Counted from the stretch's first letter, positions 52,429 through 61,500 are shown. The stretch: DNA of 64,000 bases from Aldehydirespirator sp965116865 (GCA_965116865.1 OZ220727.1:3162001-3226000), one strand, 5' to 3'. Program-made: numbers and translations. The notes: generated from the letters alone by a model not told the origin.

Positions 52429-53880
52429 ATGTCCGAACCAAGTTCGCTCACGCCGCGTCGCCTCCGTTCGCGAACCGCCATGGCCGCCGCGGGCTTGGCC
52501 GTGGCGCTGCTTGCGGCTGCCTGCGGCGAGGACGGCACGAGCACCGCGCCCACGACTGCGCCGACGACGACTTCGGCCGCGGAGCCGACCGTGACCACTG
52601 CTCCGGCGGCTGAGCCCGGGGACGCGGCGGCCGACGAGCCGACCGTGACCACTGTCTCGGCGGCTGAGCCTGGGGACGCGGCGGCCGACGAGCCGACCGT
52701 GACCACGACCGCCGCGCCCGGCCCGCCGGACGGCGCCGCCCCTTCCGGCGACAGCCCGAGAGGCGAGCTTCGCTGGTCGGACGTGGTCGACGACTTGAGC
52801 GGCTCCGCTGAGGCCTGCATCCTCGAGTCGTTGGGTGAGGAGGACCTGGACGCGGTGCTGGCACGGCCCGTCGCCTTCTATGACTTCCCGACGGACGACG
52901 ATGCGTCGCTGCTCGCCTGCCTCGGCCCGGAGCGCGCTCTCGACGTGTTCCTGTCCGCCCAGGTCTGGTCCATGCAGTCCGACTCCGGGATCGTGATCGG
53001 CGATGAGGAGAAGGCCTGCCTGCGGGAGTCGATGGCCGACTTCGACGTGATCGGCGTGCTCGAGGGCCTCGACGACGGCTCCGCGGCGCCGGCGTTGGTG
53101 TCCGGCTTCGGGAGGTGCCTGGGGGACGCGTTCTTGTCCCTCATGCTCTTGGACTCCGGAGTCGCGTTCGAGGACTTGGGCGACGGCGAGAAGGCCTGCC
53201 TGCGGGAGTCGATGGCCGACTTCGACGTGATCGGCGCGCTCGAGGGCCGCGACGACGGCTCCACGGCGCTGGCGTTGGTGTCCGGCTTGGGGAGGTGCCT
53301 GGGGGACGCGTTCTTGTCCCTCATGCTCTTGGACTCCGGAGTCGCGTTCGAGGACTTGGGCGACGGCGAGAAGGCCTGCCTGCGAGAACGGCAGGCCGGC
53401 GTGGACTGGGACGGCTTCGGCGACGACCCCGAGGCCGGCTTATCGGCGCTCTTGAATTGGTCTCTCGGTCTGGTCGAATGCCTGCCCGAGGAGGAATTGG
53501 GCTTCGACGGGGCCTCGCCCATCGAGGCCCCGGCCGGCCTCGATGACGATCATGCCGACACGCTGGCGGGGGCCACTGCGACCGTTGTGGGCGAGCCGGC
53601 CCGGGGGTCGCTGGAGTACGGAGGCGACGTCGACTTCTTCGTGTTCGATGCAGTGGAGGGCGAGCGTTACGAGCTGGGCGTGGAGCCGGGGACGCTGGAG
53701 GATCCGACGGTCGCGCTGTATGACGCGGAAGGTCGGCAGCTGGGCTTTGACGACGATTCGGGAGACTCGCTGGCGCCTCTGCTGTTCTGGTCCGCGGACG
53801 GTTCGGGTCCGCGGTATGTGGAAGTGAGGGGGGCAGGCTTCGTCGCCGGCTCGTACACCCTGACGGTCGCACGCGGCTGA
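52429..53880 (+). CDS. Lipoprotein with repeated modules and C-terminal PPC domain
   Basis: 483 residues from ATG 52429 (ATG 52402 and 52417 are alternatives). Lipobox LLAAAC lies near residue 28. A Thr/Pro/Ala-rich linker has a 20-residue motif (AEPGDAAADEPTVTT) repeated. Three Cys-containing modules of 60 residues follow (EKACLRESMADFDVIG...GRCLGDAFLSLMLLDSGVAF), two of them almost identical in DNA (period 180 bp, about 53008-53370). The C-terminus is a pre-peptidase-type PPC beta domain (GDVDFFVFDAVEGERYELGV, GSYTLTV). Surface-exposed; function unknown. Confidence 0.75.
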   Translation: MSEPSSLTPRRLRSRTAMAAAGLAVALLAAACGEDGTSTAPTTAPTTTSAAEPTVTTAPAAEPGDAAADEPTVTTVSAAEPGDAAADEPTVTTTAAPGPPDGAAPSGDSPRGELRWSDVVDDLSGSAEACILESLGEEDLDAVLARPVAFYDFPTDDDASLLACLGPERALDVFLSAQVWSMQSDSGIVIGDEEKACLRESMADFDVIGVLEGLDDGSAAPALVSGFGRCLGDAFLSLMLLDSGVAFEDLGDGEKACLRESMADFDVIGALEGRDDGSTALALVSGLGRCLGDAFLSLMLLDSGVAFEDLGDGEKACLRERQAGVDWDGFGDDPEAGLSALLNWSLGLVECLPEEELGFDGASPIEAPAGLDDDHADTLAGATATVVGEPARGSLEYGGDVDFFVFDAVEGERYELGVEPGTLEDPTVALYDAEGRQLGFDDDSGDSLAPLLFWSADGSGPRYVEVRGAGFVAGSYTLTVARG

Positions 53881-53953
53881 GCCGGCGGCTGTCCGGACGC
53901 CGAGGCCACCACGGCCCGCCTTCTGGGGGCGCGTCGGTGCCTGACCGTCTCGG

Positions 53954-53959
53954 TAGCCT
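53954..53959 (+). promoter_or_regulatory. -10 box (TAGCCT) for a leaderless small gene
   Basis: TAGCCT ends 6 nt before ATG 53966. Confidence 0.5.
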
Positions 53960-53965
53960 CTCGGG

Positions 53966-54133
53966 ATGGACCGCCCGGCGCCTGACCCGCGCAAGCTGCT
54001 CGACCACTGGGAGGAGTGGGAGCGGGGGGAGACGCCGCCGGGCCGGGTGATGAGCGATCTCAAGACCGGCGGCCTGCGGGAGCTTCTCCGGGACTTGGTC
54101 GCCGTCGCGGCAGGCGGCGGGGAAGGGTCCTGA
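53966..54133 (+). CDS. Conserved small acidic/basic protein
   Basis: 55 residues: MDRPAPDPRKLLDHWEEWER then GETPPGRVMSDLKTGGLREL. The pattern DPxxLLxxWxEWERGExxPGRxxxxLKTxGLRELL is, to my recollection, a small conserved actinobacterial family of unknown role. No membrane segment or signal. The leaderless promoter box and conserved pattern support it as a real gene despite its size. Confidence 0.65.
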   Translation: MDRPAPDPRKLLDHWEEWERGETPPGRVMSDLKTGGLRELLRDLVAVAAGGGEGS

Positions 54134-54159
54134 CCGACTCGGCGGCCGCGGCCGCGGCG

Positions 54160-54885
54160 GTGTTCGATCGTCCACCGGTCCCCGCCGGACGGGGCGGGTC
54201 CCAGCATGTCCCTTGCCCGACCGGCGCCCGGATGGGCGGACCGCCGCCCTGGGCGGGCCTTCCGGAGCATCGACGCCGCCTGAGCCTGGAACAGGTGCGG
54301 CGAGCGCTCGTCGGCGCCCGGCCGGGGTTCGTCGCGCCGTCGGCGCCAGCCCCGCCGGGATCGGCGCCCTCCGCGGTGCTCGTGCTTCTCTACGAGCATC
54401 GGGGCGAGCCGTGGGTGGTGCTCACCCGGCGCGCCCGGCACCTCCGCCACCACGCGGGGGAGGTGTCGTTCCCTGGCGGTCGGCGCGAGCCGGGGGACGC
54501 CGACCTGTGGGCCACGGCACTGCGGGAGGCGGCCGAGGAGGTCGGTCTGGACCCCGGCACAGTGTCGCGGATCGGCCCGCTCGACAGCTTCGTGACGGTC
54601 GGGTCGCGGTCTGTGGTGTGTCCGTTCGTTGCCACCGTCGACGGGCGGCCCGACCTGGCGCCCGACCCGGCCGAGGTGGACCGGGTGCTGCACGTCCCGC
54701 TGGCCGAGCTGACCGACCCCGAGGCTTGGCGGGAGGAGGTCTGGTCGCTGGGAGCGGCTTACGGTGGCGAGCGCACCATGACCTTCTTCGAACTGCCGGG
54801 CGACACGGTGTGGGGAGCGACGGCAGCGGTGCTGCGCCGCCTGCTGTCGGTCGCCACCTCGGGGATCGACGCCGGCGCCGGGTAG
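54160..54885 (+). CDS. Nudix hydrolase, CoA pyrophosphatase type
   Basis: About 241 residues from GTG 54160; ATG 54232 (217 residues) is an equally possible start. The UPF0035 signature HLRHHAGEVSFPGG is followed by the Nudix box GGRREPGDADLWATALREAA-EEVGL, so both metal-binding glutamates are present. This subfamily splits CoA into phosphopantetheine and adenosine diphosphate; specificity is inferred from motifs. Confidence 0.85.
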   Translation: MFDRPPVPAGRGGSQHVPCPTGARMGGPPPWAGLPEHRRRLSLEQVRRALVGARPGFVAPSAPAPPGSAPSAVLVLLYEHRGEPWVVLTRRARHLRHHAGEVSFPGGRREPGDADLWATALREAAEEVGLDPGTVSRIGPLDSFVTVGSRSVVCPFVATVDGRPDLAPDPAEVDRVLHVPLAELTDPEAWREEVWSLGAAYGGERTMTFFELPGDTVWGATAAVLRRLLSVATSGIDAGAG

Positions 54886-54990
54886 GCTCGTGCGGTGCCC
54901 GGCTTCCGGCGCCTCATCCCCAGCGCCTTGGCATACGGCGGCAACCATGTTGGGTAGGCTCCTGCGGTGCCCGGCTTCCGGCGCCTCGGC
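54880..54990. repeat. Repeat-spacer-repeat duplication, period 72, after the Nudix gene
   Basis: GGGTAGGCTCGTGCGGTGCC... (36 bp) at 54880 recurs at 54952 with one change; the spacer is 36 bp. The repeat overlaps the end of the Nudix stop region. Confidence 0.93.
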
Positions 54991-55016
54991 TTCTTGGTGT
55001 CCAGCCCTAGTACAGC

Positions 55017-55128
55017 CCTGTGAGCGAACCCGTACGCAGGTCGCAGTGCCAGGTCCCGCCCGGCCCGTGCGGGCTAGCCGGCGGCGATCTCCTGTGAGCG
55101 AACCCGTACGCAGGTCGCAGTGCCAGGG
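55017..55128. repeat. Repeat-spacer-repeat duplication, period 74, before guaB3
   Basis: CCTGTGAGCGAACCCGTACG... (37 bp) occurs exactly at 55017 and 55091 with a 37-bp spacer. Confidence 0.93.
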
Positions 55129-55136
55129 GGGCTGTG

Positions 55137-56246
55137 ATGGTTGAGGTCGAGATCGGGCTGGGCAAGTCCGGGCGCCGTGCCTACCGGCTCGACGAGATCG
55201 CCATCATTCCGAGCAGGCGCACCCGCGACGCATCCGATGTGGACATCTCCTGGCAGATCGACGCCTACCACTTCGACATTCCGGTGCTGGCGGCAGCCGC
55301 CGACAGTGTGACCAGCCCGGCCACTGCGGTGAGGATGGGCGAGCTGGGTGGGATCGGCATCCTCGACCTGGAGGGTGTGTGGACCCGATGCGAAGATCCG
55401 GCCGCCGATCTGGCCGATCTGGCGGTCCTGCCCATCGACAAGGCGGCGGCCCGTCTTCGGGAGCTGTACACCCGGCCGGTGCAGCCCGAGCTGGTGGCCG
55501 CCCGGATCTCCGAGATCGCCGGGGCCGGGGTTCGCACCGCCGGCCGGGTCAGGCCGCAACGAGCGGAGGAGCTCGCTCCCCACGCCATTGTGGCCGACAT
55601 TGATCTTCTGGTGATCTCAGGCACCATCGTCTCGGCCGAGCACGTCTCCTCCGCGGGCGAGCCTCTCAACCTCAAGACGTTCATACGGCGCATGCAGACG
55701 CCGGTGATCGTGGGGGGCTGCGCCAGTTACCAGGCTGCCCTGCACCTGATGCGCACCGGAGCGGCGGGCGTGCTGGTGGGCGCCGGCTCGGGGCATGCGG
55801 GCGCCTCCCGCGGGGTGCTCGGCCTCGACGCGCCCCAGGCGACCGCCGTTGCCGACGCACGGGCGGCCCGCATGCGTCACCTCGACGAGACCGGTGTGTA
55901 CTGCCAGGTGATCGCCGACGGAACGATGCGCACCGGGGGAGACATCGCCAAGGCGGTCGTGTGCGGCGCTGACGCGGCCATGATTGGCTTGCCCTTGGCG
56001 TCGGCCGTCGACTCGCCGAGCCCGGGCCGCCACTGGGATCTGTCGGCGGGCCATGCGACGCTGCCCCGGGGGCGCGTCCTGGAAGTGGAGCCGCGGGGGA
56101 CGCTGGCGGAGATCCTGCACGGCCCCGCGCTCGGTCCTGACGGCGCCACCAATCTGATGGGCGGGCTGCGCACCTCGATGGCCAAATGCGGCTACACCGA
56201 CATTAAGGACTTCCAGCGGGCCGCCGTTGCCATAGTCGCGCCGTGA
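55137..56246 (+). CDS. guaB3: GuaB3-type IMP dehydrogenase family protein
   Basis: 369 residues; ATG 55137 follows a run of G (RBS-like). A TIM barrel with LDEIAIIPSRRTRDASDVDI, VLVGAGSGHAGASRGVLGLD and CGADAAMIGLPLA. In true IMP dehydrogenase the loop carries a catalytic cysteine (GSICTT); here the equivalent GSGHAGASRG has none, as in Mycobacterium Rv3410c, and there are no CBS domains. GuaB3 proteins have been linked to GMP reduction. It overlaps guaA by 4 bp. Confidence 0.88.
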   Translation: MVEVEIGLGKSGRRAYRLDEIAIIPSRRTRDASDVDISWQIDAYHFDIPVLAAAADSVTSPATAVRMGELGGIGILDLEGVWTRCEDPAADLADLAVLPIDKAAARLRELYTRPVQPELVAARISEIAGAGVRTAGRVRPQRAEELAPHAIVADIDLLVISGTIVSAEHVSSAGEPLNLKTFIRRMQTPVIVGGCASYQAALHLMRTGAAGVLVGAGSGHAGASRGVLGLDAPQATAVADARAARMRHLDETGVYCQVIADGTMRTGGDIAKAVVCGADAAMIGLPLASAVDSPSPGRHWDLSAGHATLPRGRVLEVEPRGTLAEILHGPALGPDGATNLMGGLRTSMAKCGYTDIKDFQRAAVAIVAP

Positions 56247-57808
56247 CCGCCGCCGCGCCGGGCCTGGGCGGCGCCTTCGACACTGTCTTGGTGGTCGACT
56301 TCGGGGCTCAGTACGCCCAGCTGATCGCCCGGCGGGTGCGGGAGTGCGAGGTGTACAGCGAGATCGTGCCGGCGGCGGTCACCGCTGCCGAGGTCGCAGC
56401 CCGTCGGCCCGCCGGGTTGATCCTCAGCGGGGGGCCGGCATCGGTGCATGCCGAGGGCGCCCCCAGACTCGACCCCGCCGTCTACGGCTTGGGCGTGCCG
56501 ATCATGGGTATCTGCTATGGGGCTCAGCTGATGGCCGAGCAGCTGGGCGGCTCGGTCGGCCCCAACGCGCGCGGCGAGTACGGCCGGGCACAGATGACCG
56601 TGCCGGGCGACGGAGGCGTGCTGCTGGCCGGGCTGCCGTCGCCCCAGTTGGTGTGGATGAGCCACTTCGATGCCATCGCCGAGCCGCCGCCGGGCGCCGC
56701 GGTCACCGCGGCCACTGAGGCGTCGCCGGTGGCTGTGTTCGAGAACCCCGACCGGGGTCTGTACGGGGTTCAGTTCCATCCCGAGGTGGAGCACACCCCC
56801 TACGGCCACAGGATGTTCGAACGGTTCCTGCGCGAGGGGTGCGGCGCCGGGTCGGACTGGTCGACGCGTTCGATCATCGACGCCGCTGTGTCGTCGGTCC
56901 GTGACCGGATCGGTGCCGGTCGGGCCATTTGCGGGCTGTCGGGGGGCGTGGACTCCGCGGTGGCCGCCGCCCTGGTCCACAGGGCCGTCGGCGACCGGCT
57001 GACGTGCGTGCTGGTGGACACCGGCCTGCTGCGCGAGGGCGAGGCCGACGAGGTGCAGGACGTCTTCAGCCGGCATTTCGGCGTCGGCCTGCTGCGGGAG
57101 GACGCCGCCGGGAGGTTCTTTACGGCGCTGGCGGGCGTCACCGAGCCGGAGGCCAAGCGAAGGGTTGTGGGCGAGCAGTTCATCCGTGCATTCGAGCGTG
57201 CTCGGAACCGGGTTCCTGACGCCGGGTTCCTGGTGCAGGGGACGCTGTATCCCGATGTGATCGAGTCGGGGGCCACCGCCCACTCGTCCACCATCAAGAG
57301 CCATCACAACGTGGGAGGCCTTCCCGATGATGTGGACTTCGAGTTGGTGGAGCCGCTGCGGTCGTTGTTCAAGGACGAGGTTCGGGCGGTGGGCGCCGAG
57401 CTGGGCCTGCCCGATGAGATCGTGCATCGCCAGCCGTTCCCCGGTCCTGGCCTGGCGGTGCGCATCATCGGGGAGGTGACCCCCGAGGCGGCCCGTATGT
57501 TGCGCCGCGCGGACGCCATCGTGCGCTCGGAGTTGCGGGCCGCCGGCTTGGAGCGCGAGATATGGCAGTCGTTCGCTGTGCTGCCGGACATCCGCACGGT
57601 GGGCGTGATGGGCGACGAGCGCACCTACGGGCGTCTGGTGGCGATCCGGGCGGTAACCAGCTCCGACGCCATGACCGCCGACTGGGCCCGCCTGCCCCAC
57701 GAGGTGCTGGAGGCCATCAGCAGCCGGGTCATAGCGGAGGTCGGCGGCGTGAACCGGGTCGTCTACGACGTCACCAGCAAACCTCCCGCCACCATCGAAT
57801 GGGAGTAG
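56243..57808 (+). CDS. guaA: GMP synthase (glutamine-hydrolysing)
   Basis: 521 residues, GTG start overlapping guaB3. Converts XMP to GMP. Class I amidotransferase: GICYGAQLMAEQLGG (Cys nucleophile) and FHPEVEHTPYG (His-Glu). ATP pyrophosphatase: GLSGGVDSAVAAALVH. Dimerization domain with PFPGPGLAVRIIGEV and C-terminal KPPATIEWE. Complete. Confidence 0.98.
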   Translation: MTAAAPGLGGAFDTVLVVDFGAQYAQLIARRVRECEVYSEIVPAAVTAAEVAARRPAGLILSGGPASVHAEGAPRLDPAVYGLGVPIMGICYGAQLMAEQLGGSVGPNARGEYGRAQMTVPGDGGVLLAGLPSPQLVWMSHFDAIAEPPPGAAVTAATEASPVAVFENPDRGLYGVQFHPEVEHTPYGHRMFERFLREGCGAGSDWSTRSIIDAAVSSVRDRIGAGRAICGLSGGVDSAVAAALVHRAVGDRLTCVLVDTGLLREGEADEVQDVFSRHFGVGLLREDAAGRFFTALAGVTEPEAKRRVVGEQFIRAFERARNRVPDAGFLVQGTLYPDVIESGATAHSSTIKSHHNVGGLPDDVDFELVEPLRSLFKDEVRAVGAELGLPDEIVHRQPFPGPGLAVRIIGEVTPEAARMLRRADAIVRSELRAAGLEREIWQSFAVLPDIRTVGVMGDERTYGRLVAIRAVTSSDAMTADWARLPHEVLEAISSRVIAEVGGVNRVVYDVTSKPPATIEWE

Positions 57809-57889
57809 CGCAGGGCGAGGCACTGGTAGCAGGCCGAGCCTGCGGTCTGATGTCGAGGATGAGCGTCTGAACGCGAATGCCTCTGCGCC

Positions 57890-58245
57890 GGATCCTGCTG
57901 ATGACGCAATCCCCGGCGCTGCCTCGGGATCGGAAGCGGGTGTGCCTGGGAGCCGGGTCCGCAAGGACCGCATCGAGCGGGGCGAGGTCGAGGGCCTCAG
58001 CTCAGACGACCGAGCCGAGTTGCTGCGACTGCGCCGAGCTGGAGATGGAGCGTGATGCGCTTGAACGATCAGTGGTCCTGTGGGTCAAGGAGGCAACGCG
58101 ATGACAGGGGCGCCCAACACACCTCCGACACCTTCGCGGATGCCTGCCGCCGGCTAGAGATCACCCAGTCGATGGGGCGCGTCGGCTGCGTGCTCGACAA
58201 CGCCGCCGACGAAGCCGTCCCTGAGTTCCCCGCAGCCGCATAGAG
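57890..58245 (+). pseudogene. IS3-family remnant (orfA end and orfB fragment)
   Basis: LEMERDALERSVVLWVKEAT matches the C-terminus of IS3 OrfA, and HTSDTFADACRRLEITQSMG then RVGCVLDNAADEAVPEF matches the DDE region of OrfB (SMGSVGDCYDNAVAESF). Frames are broken and most of orfB is missing. A short AGAGGCCGAACGAGCAGG at 58246 resembles the dispersed-element terminus. Confidence 0.6.
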
Positions 58246-58297
58246 GCCGAACGAGCAGGCCTGCGAGCCCGCGTCGTGTCCGGCAAGCCCGGCTCGC

Positions 58298-60076
58298 CTA
58301 CTGGTAGACGGGCTCCATTCCGGCGTACCGGTCGGTGGGCTGGTAGATCCTGATGTAATCGATCCGCATGTTGTTGGTGATCGCTGTTTGCGTCGTGGGT
58401 ATTCCAAATACCTTTGTTTGTAAACGCAGCTCCACCGGGAGGTGGCTCACGACAGCTTTTTCTATATGTGTCGATGAGTCGTCGTCGGGCACCAATAGTT
58501 CGAAGAACCTTTCACGGTCTTCGTCAGCGGGGGTATAGAAGTCGCCCCAGTCCACAACTTCGCCATTAGATATTATAGGGGATTTTTGATCTACCCTAGT
58601 GCGGTCCTTGGGGAAGAGGACCCAGTCGTCGTGGATGCCCTCCACCCGTAGGTGGGTCCGGTAGCCTCTCGGAGTCCACTCGATTCCCTTCGTCATTGTG
58701 GCCGTGCCAGCAGTGAAGTTGTTTTCTTCCGACGGGCACTCAGGATGGAGCATTCTACCTTCGCTGGGAGTCCCATACTTCGTGCAGTAGGAGATACTCT
58801 TGATGGTTCTTGTCGGAACAACCGATCTGACCTTGTAGCCCTCCCAAACGTTGGCATTCTGATGCATATACTCTTTATGCCATCTTGGCTCGAACTCGGT
58901 GAAGTCGAGTTCGGTCTCTACGTACTTCAGGAAGTCCTCCATGCTGTCTATGGTGATGCCGTAGCGGGCGAACTCGAATTTCAATTGCTCGGTCCCGCCC
59001 GTGTATATTGCATAGTTCCTGTAAGCTGGAGACTTATACAAGTCAACGTTGTACTTCACTTCCAAGTACCCGTACTTGAAGGCCATCTTGCCGTAGGTGT
59101 TGGCTCCCCCGTGACAATCTGAGCGGATCCAGGACATGCGATAGTAGCCGACCTCAATGTTATGGCAGGCCTTACCGTTCTCGTCGACCCGTTCGCACGG
59201 GTCGCCTCTGAAGTTCCACACGTCGGTGTTCATTGCAACTAAGCCGTCCCGGCATGGGGTGCCCTCAACGACGTCGCTGCCGTTGAACTCCTCAGCGAAC
59301 ACCAGACTGTAGTTGTCGCTGTCCTGCACCAGATCCGGCAGAGCGTCGCGCATCTCCTGGCTCGTCTCAGGCGCCTCCTCAGGCAACACCTCCCCCAAGA
59401 ACAGACACTCGAATCTGTCCTTATTGTTGTCAGGATAGTCGCTGCAATCCGGCCTCCGCTCAGGCGAACTGATCTTCACTTGACGATAGATCTTCAAATC
59501 CGACCCGGAATCCTCAGCCGACACTTCCACTACCCGCGTCGGAGTATCATTGAGATAGCGCTGCCAACCCGGCCAGTCGCTGTTGTACAGATACAGATCG
59601 CCGGTGTCCTCGACCACCTGCACCGCCATGTCGCGACAGCCCAGCCCCGAACACAAGAAATCCCGCAACGGATGGCCGGCGGCGTCCTCCACCCCGAACA
59701 CCACCGCATCCTGCTCCTCGTCGTCGCCGTCCACCACGACCACCCTCCCGATGATCTTATCCCCCTGCTCTGTCGTGTGGCTGCGGTTCTTGTTCCAGAC
59801 CGCGAGCCTCGGCCGCAACGGGAACTCATCCTCCACGAACCACAAGGCAGGCACCTCTTCGCTCGCGCCCTCGACAACTCCCGCCCGGATCCCCGACAAG
59901 CCCCCGCCCCCGTCCGCGACCCCATCGGCGACCTCACCCCGGCCAACGTCCGCCGACCGCCCCGACGCGCCGTCCGACGCCACGGCCTGAACCGTTGCGG
60001 CCACAACACAGGCCAACAAAGACGCCGTCACCCAGCGGCGGCGACGCTTGCGGTCTGCTGCGATCGGGCGGGTCAT
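58298..60076 (-). CDS. Secreted GH16-like protein with altered catalytic motif
   Basis: 592 residues; ATG 60076 has GGAGGAACGCG directly upstream. Signal-anchor RWVTASLLACVVAATVQAVA. The second half looks like a glycoside hydrolase family 16 jelly roll: DNYSLVFAEEFNGSDVVEGT, YGKMAFKYGYLEVKYNVDLY and final MRIDYIRIYQPTDRY. The GH16 catalytic motif ExDxxE is not seen; the nearest match is EQLKFE, lacking the central Asp. The gene is markedly lower in GC, especially 58300-59200, unlike its neighbours, suggesting transfer. Enzyme activity is doubtful. Confidence 0.6.
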   Translation of the reverse strand: MTRPIAADRKRRRRWVTASLLACVVAATVQAVASDGASGRSADVGRGEVADGVADGGGGLSGIRAGVVEGASEEVPALWFVEDEFPLRPRLAVWNKNRSHTTEQGDKIIGRVVVVDGDDEEQDAVVFGVEDAAGHPLRDFLCSGLGCRDMAVQVVEDTGDLYLYNSDWPGWQRYLNDTPTRVVEVSAEDSGSDLKIYRQVKISSPERRPDCSDYPDNNKDRFECLFLGEVLPEEAPETSQEMRDALPDLVQDSDNYSLVFAEEFNGSDVVEGTPCRDGLVAMNTDVWNFRGDPCERVDENGKACHNIEVGYYRMSWIRSDCHGGANTYGKMAFKYGYLEVKYNVDLYKSPAYRNYAIYTGGTEQLKFEFARYGITIDSMEDFLKYVETELDFTEFEPRWHKEYMHQNANVWEGYKVRSVVPTRTIKSISYCTKYGTPSEGRMLHPECPSEENNFTAGTATMTKGIEWTPRGYRTHLRVEGIHDDWVLFPKDRTRVDQKSPIISNGEVVDWGDFYTPADEDRERFFELLVPDDDSSTHIEKAVVSHLPVELRLQTKVFGIPTTQTAITNNMRIDYIRIYQPTDRYAGMEPVYQ

Positions 60077-60238
60077 CGCGTTCCTCCGGCTGGTTCCACC
60101 ACGCCGCGGGATGCCCCCTTCCGCTACGACGCATGCAGCTTGCAAAACTGCCGGAGTGTACCACCGGAGGCCGATCGGTCAGCCGTCTCCGGGCCGCCCC
60201 CAAGCGAGGGGAAGCGGGAGACACTGACCCGGCGAGGC

Positions 60239-60244
60239 TACGGT
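60239..60244 (+). promoter_or_regulatory. Possible -10 box (TACGGT) before rnhB
   Basis: TACGGT ends 7 nt before ATG 60252, compatible with a leaderless transcript. Confidence 0.35.
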
Positions 60245-60251
60245 CGCGCCG

Positions 60252-61121
60252 ATGGCCTCCACTGCCTCCACCGCAATGCCGCTGCGGCGCGCTCTGCGGG
60301 GACGGGCACCCGGTCTGCGGGCGGAGCGAGCCTTGTGGAACTCGGGCGCCGAGGTGGTGGCCGGCGTGGACGAAGTGGGCCGGGGGTCTTGGGCAGGTCC
60401 GCTGACTGTCGCGGCCGTCGTCGCCGATCCCGCTCGCCGCATGTACAAGGTGCGCGACTCGAAGATGCTCACCGCTCCCGAGCGCGAGACGCTGCACGAC
60501 CGCATACGGGCCTGGGCCCGGGCGGTGTCCGTCGGCCATGCCACCGTCGACGAGTGCACCGCGCTGGGCATGGCTGACGCCCAGCGCCTGGCCGCCCGGC
60601 GCGCCGTCGACGGGCTGGGGCTCGAGGTCGACCATGTGTTGGTGGACGGGAAATGGGACTTCCTGGCTCCGCCGCCCGACCGGGCCGGCGACGACGATGG
60701 CGGCAAGGCCTGTGCCCCCGGCGTCGCCGACCACCACGAGACCGGCGACGCGGGTGCCGGCACCGACGATGGCGGCAAGGCCTGTGACGGCAGGCCCGGC
60801 GTCACCACAATCGTGCGGGGCGACGCGTCGAGCCTGTCGATAGCGGCCGCGTCGGTGGTGGCCAAGGTGACCCGCGACCGCCTGATGGTCGCCGCGGCGC
60901 AGCGCTGTCCGGCCTATTGGTTCGAGTCCAACAAGGGCTACCCCTGCCCGCGTCACGTCGCCGCGCTGGCCGCGTGGGGTCCGTGCGCCATCCACCGCCG
61001 CCGGTGGGTGTTCATGGACGGCCTGCGCTGGAGCGGCGTGCCACGGGTCCTGCCACCGCCCGAGGACGCCCACCCCCAACTGTTCGACACAGCCGGAGAC
61101 GCAGCCGGCTGGTGTCGATGA
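60252..61121 (+). CDS. rnhB: Ribonuclease HII with an internal duplication
   Basis: 289 residues. It nicks RNA in RNA-DNA hybrids and at single ribonucleotides. Catalytic motif AGVDEVGRGSWAGPLTVAAV; VLVDGKWDFL; and DASSLSIAAASVVAKVTRDR are intact. Between VDGKWDFLAPP and TTIVRGDAS there is an insertion of about 35 residues not usual in the family; it contains a 72-nt in-frame duplication (DDGGKACAPG...DDGGKACDG). Insertion lies in a surface loop, so activity is probably retained. Confidence 0.93.
   Translation: MASTASTAMPLRRALRGRAPGLRAERALWNSGAEVVAGVDEVGRGSWAGPLTVAAVVADPARRMYKVRDSKMLTAPERETLHDRIRAWARAVSVGHATVDECTALGMADAQRLAARRAVDGLGLEVDHVLVDGKWDFLAPPPDRAGDDDGGKACAPGVADHHETGDAGAGTDDGGKACDGRPGVTTIVRGDASSLSIAAASVVAKVTRDRLMVAAAQRCPAYWFESNKGYPCPRHVAALAAWGPCAIHRRRWVFMDGLRWSGVPRVLPPPEDAHPQLFDTAGDAAGWCR
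60693..60790. repeat. 72-bp-period duplication inside rnhB
   Basis: GACGATGGCGGCAAGGCCTG at 60693 recurs at 60765; about 24 bp are repeated and 48 bp lie between. The period is a multiple of three, so the frame is kept. Confidence 0.93.
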
Positions 61122-61500
61122 CCGCTCCGAAGACCAGGAACCGCTCCCGACCCTCGCGCGGCTGCAGCGGTCGTGTCGGCTGTGCTGCGACGATCGCTCC
61201 GAAACGGTATACCGGACGTCCGGTGGCAGTGTTCAGGGTGCGGTCGTGTCGGCTGTTGCGTGATGCCGGACCAAGCGTGGACTCTGTGCGTCGGTGGCAG
61301 TGTTCAGGGTGCGGTCGTGTCGGCTGTTGCGTGATGCCGGACCAAGCGTGGACTCTGTGCGTCGGTGGCAGTGTTCAGGGTGCGGTCGTGTCGGCTGTTG
61401 CGTGATGCCGGACCAAGCGTGGACTCTGTGCGTCGGTGGCAGTGTTCAGGGTGCGGTCGTGTCGGCTGTGCTGCGACGATCGCTCCGAGGATCGAGAACC
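61115..61500. repeat. 71-bp tandem array between rnhB and the Nfu-N-like gene
   Basis: GGTGGCAGTGTTCAGGGTGC recurs at 61222, 61293, 61364 and 61435. Outside it, CGGTCGTGTCGGCTGTGCTG-CGACGATCGCTCCGA occurs at about 61169 and 61457, so the array sits inside a larger direct duplication. No gene in the 435-bp gap. Confidence 0.95.

Noticed and set aside
55137..56246. Canonical IMP dehydrogenase (guaB)
   Set aside because: No catalytic-cysteine loop and no CBS domains; the sequence fits GuaB3.
40519..61500. CRISPR array interpretation of the 71-72 bp arrays
   Set aside because: Within each array the spacers are identical, repeats differ from site to site, and no cas genes are in the window. The size similarity is noted only as a clue to a possible integrase mechanism.
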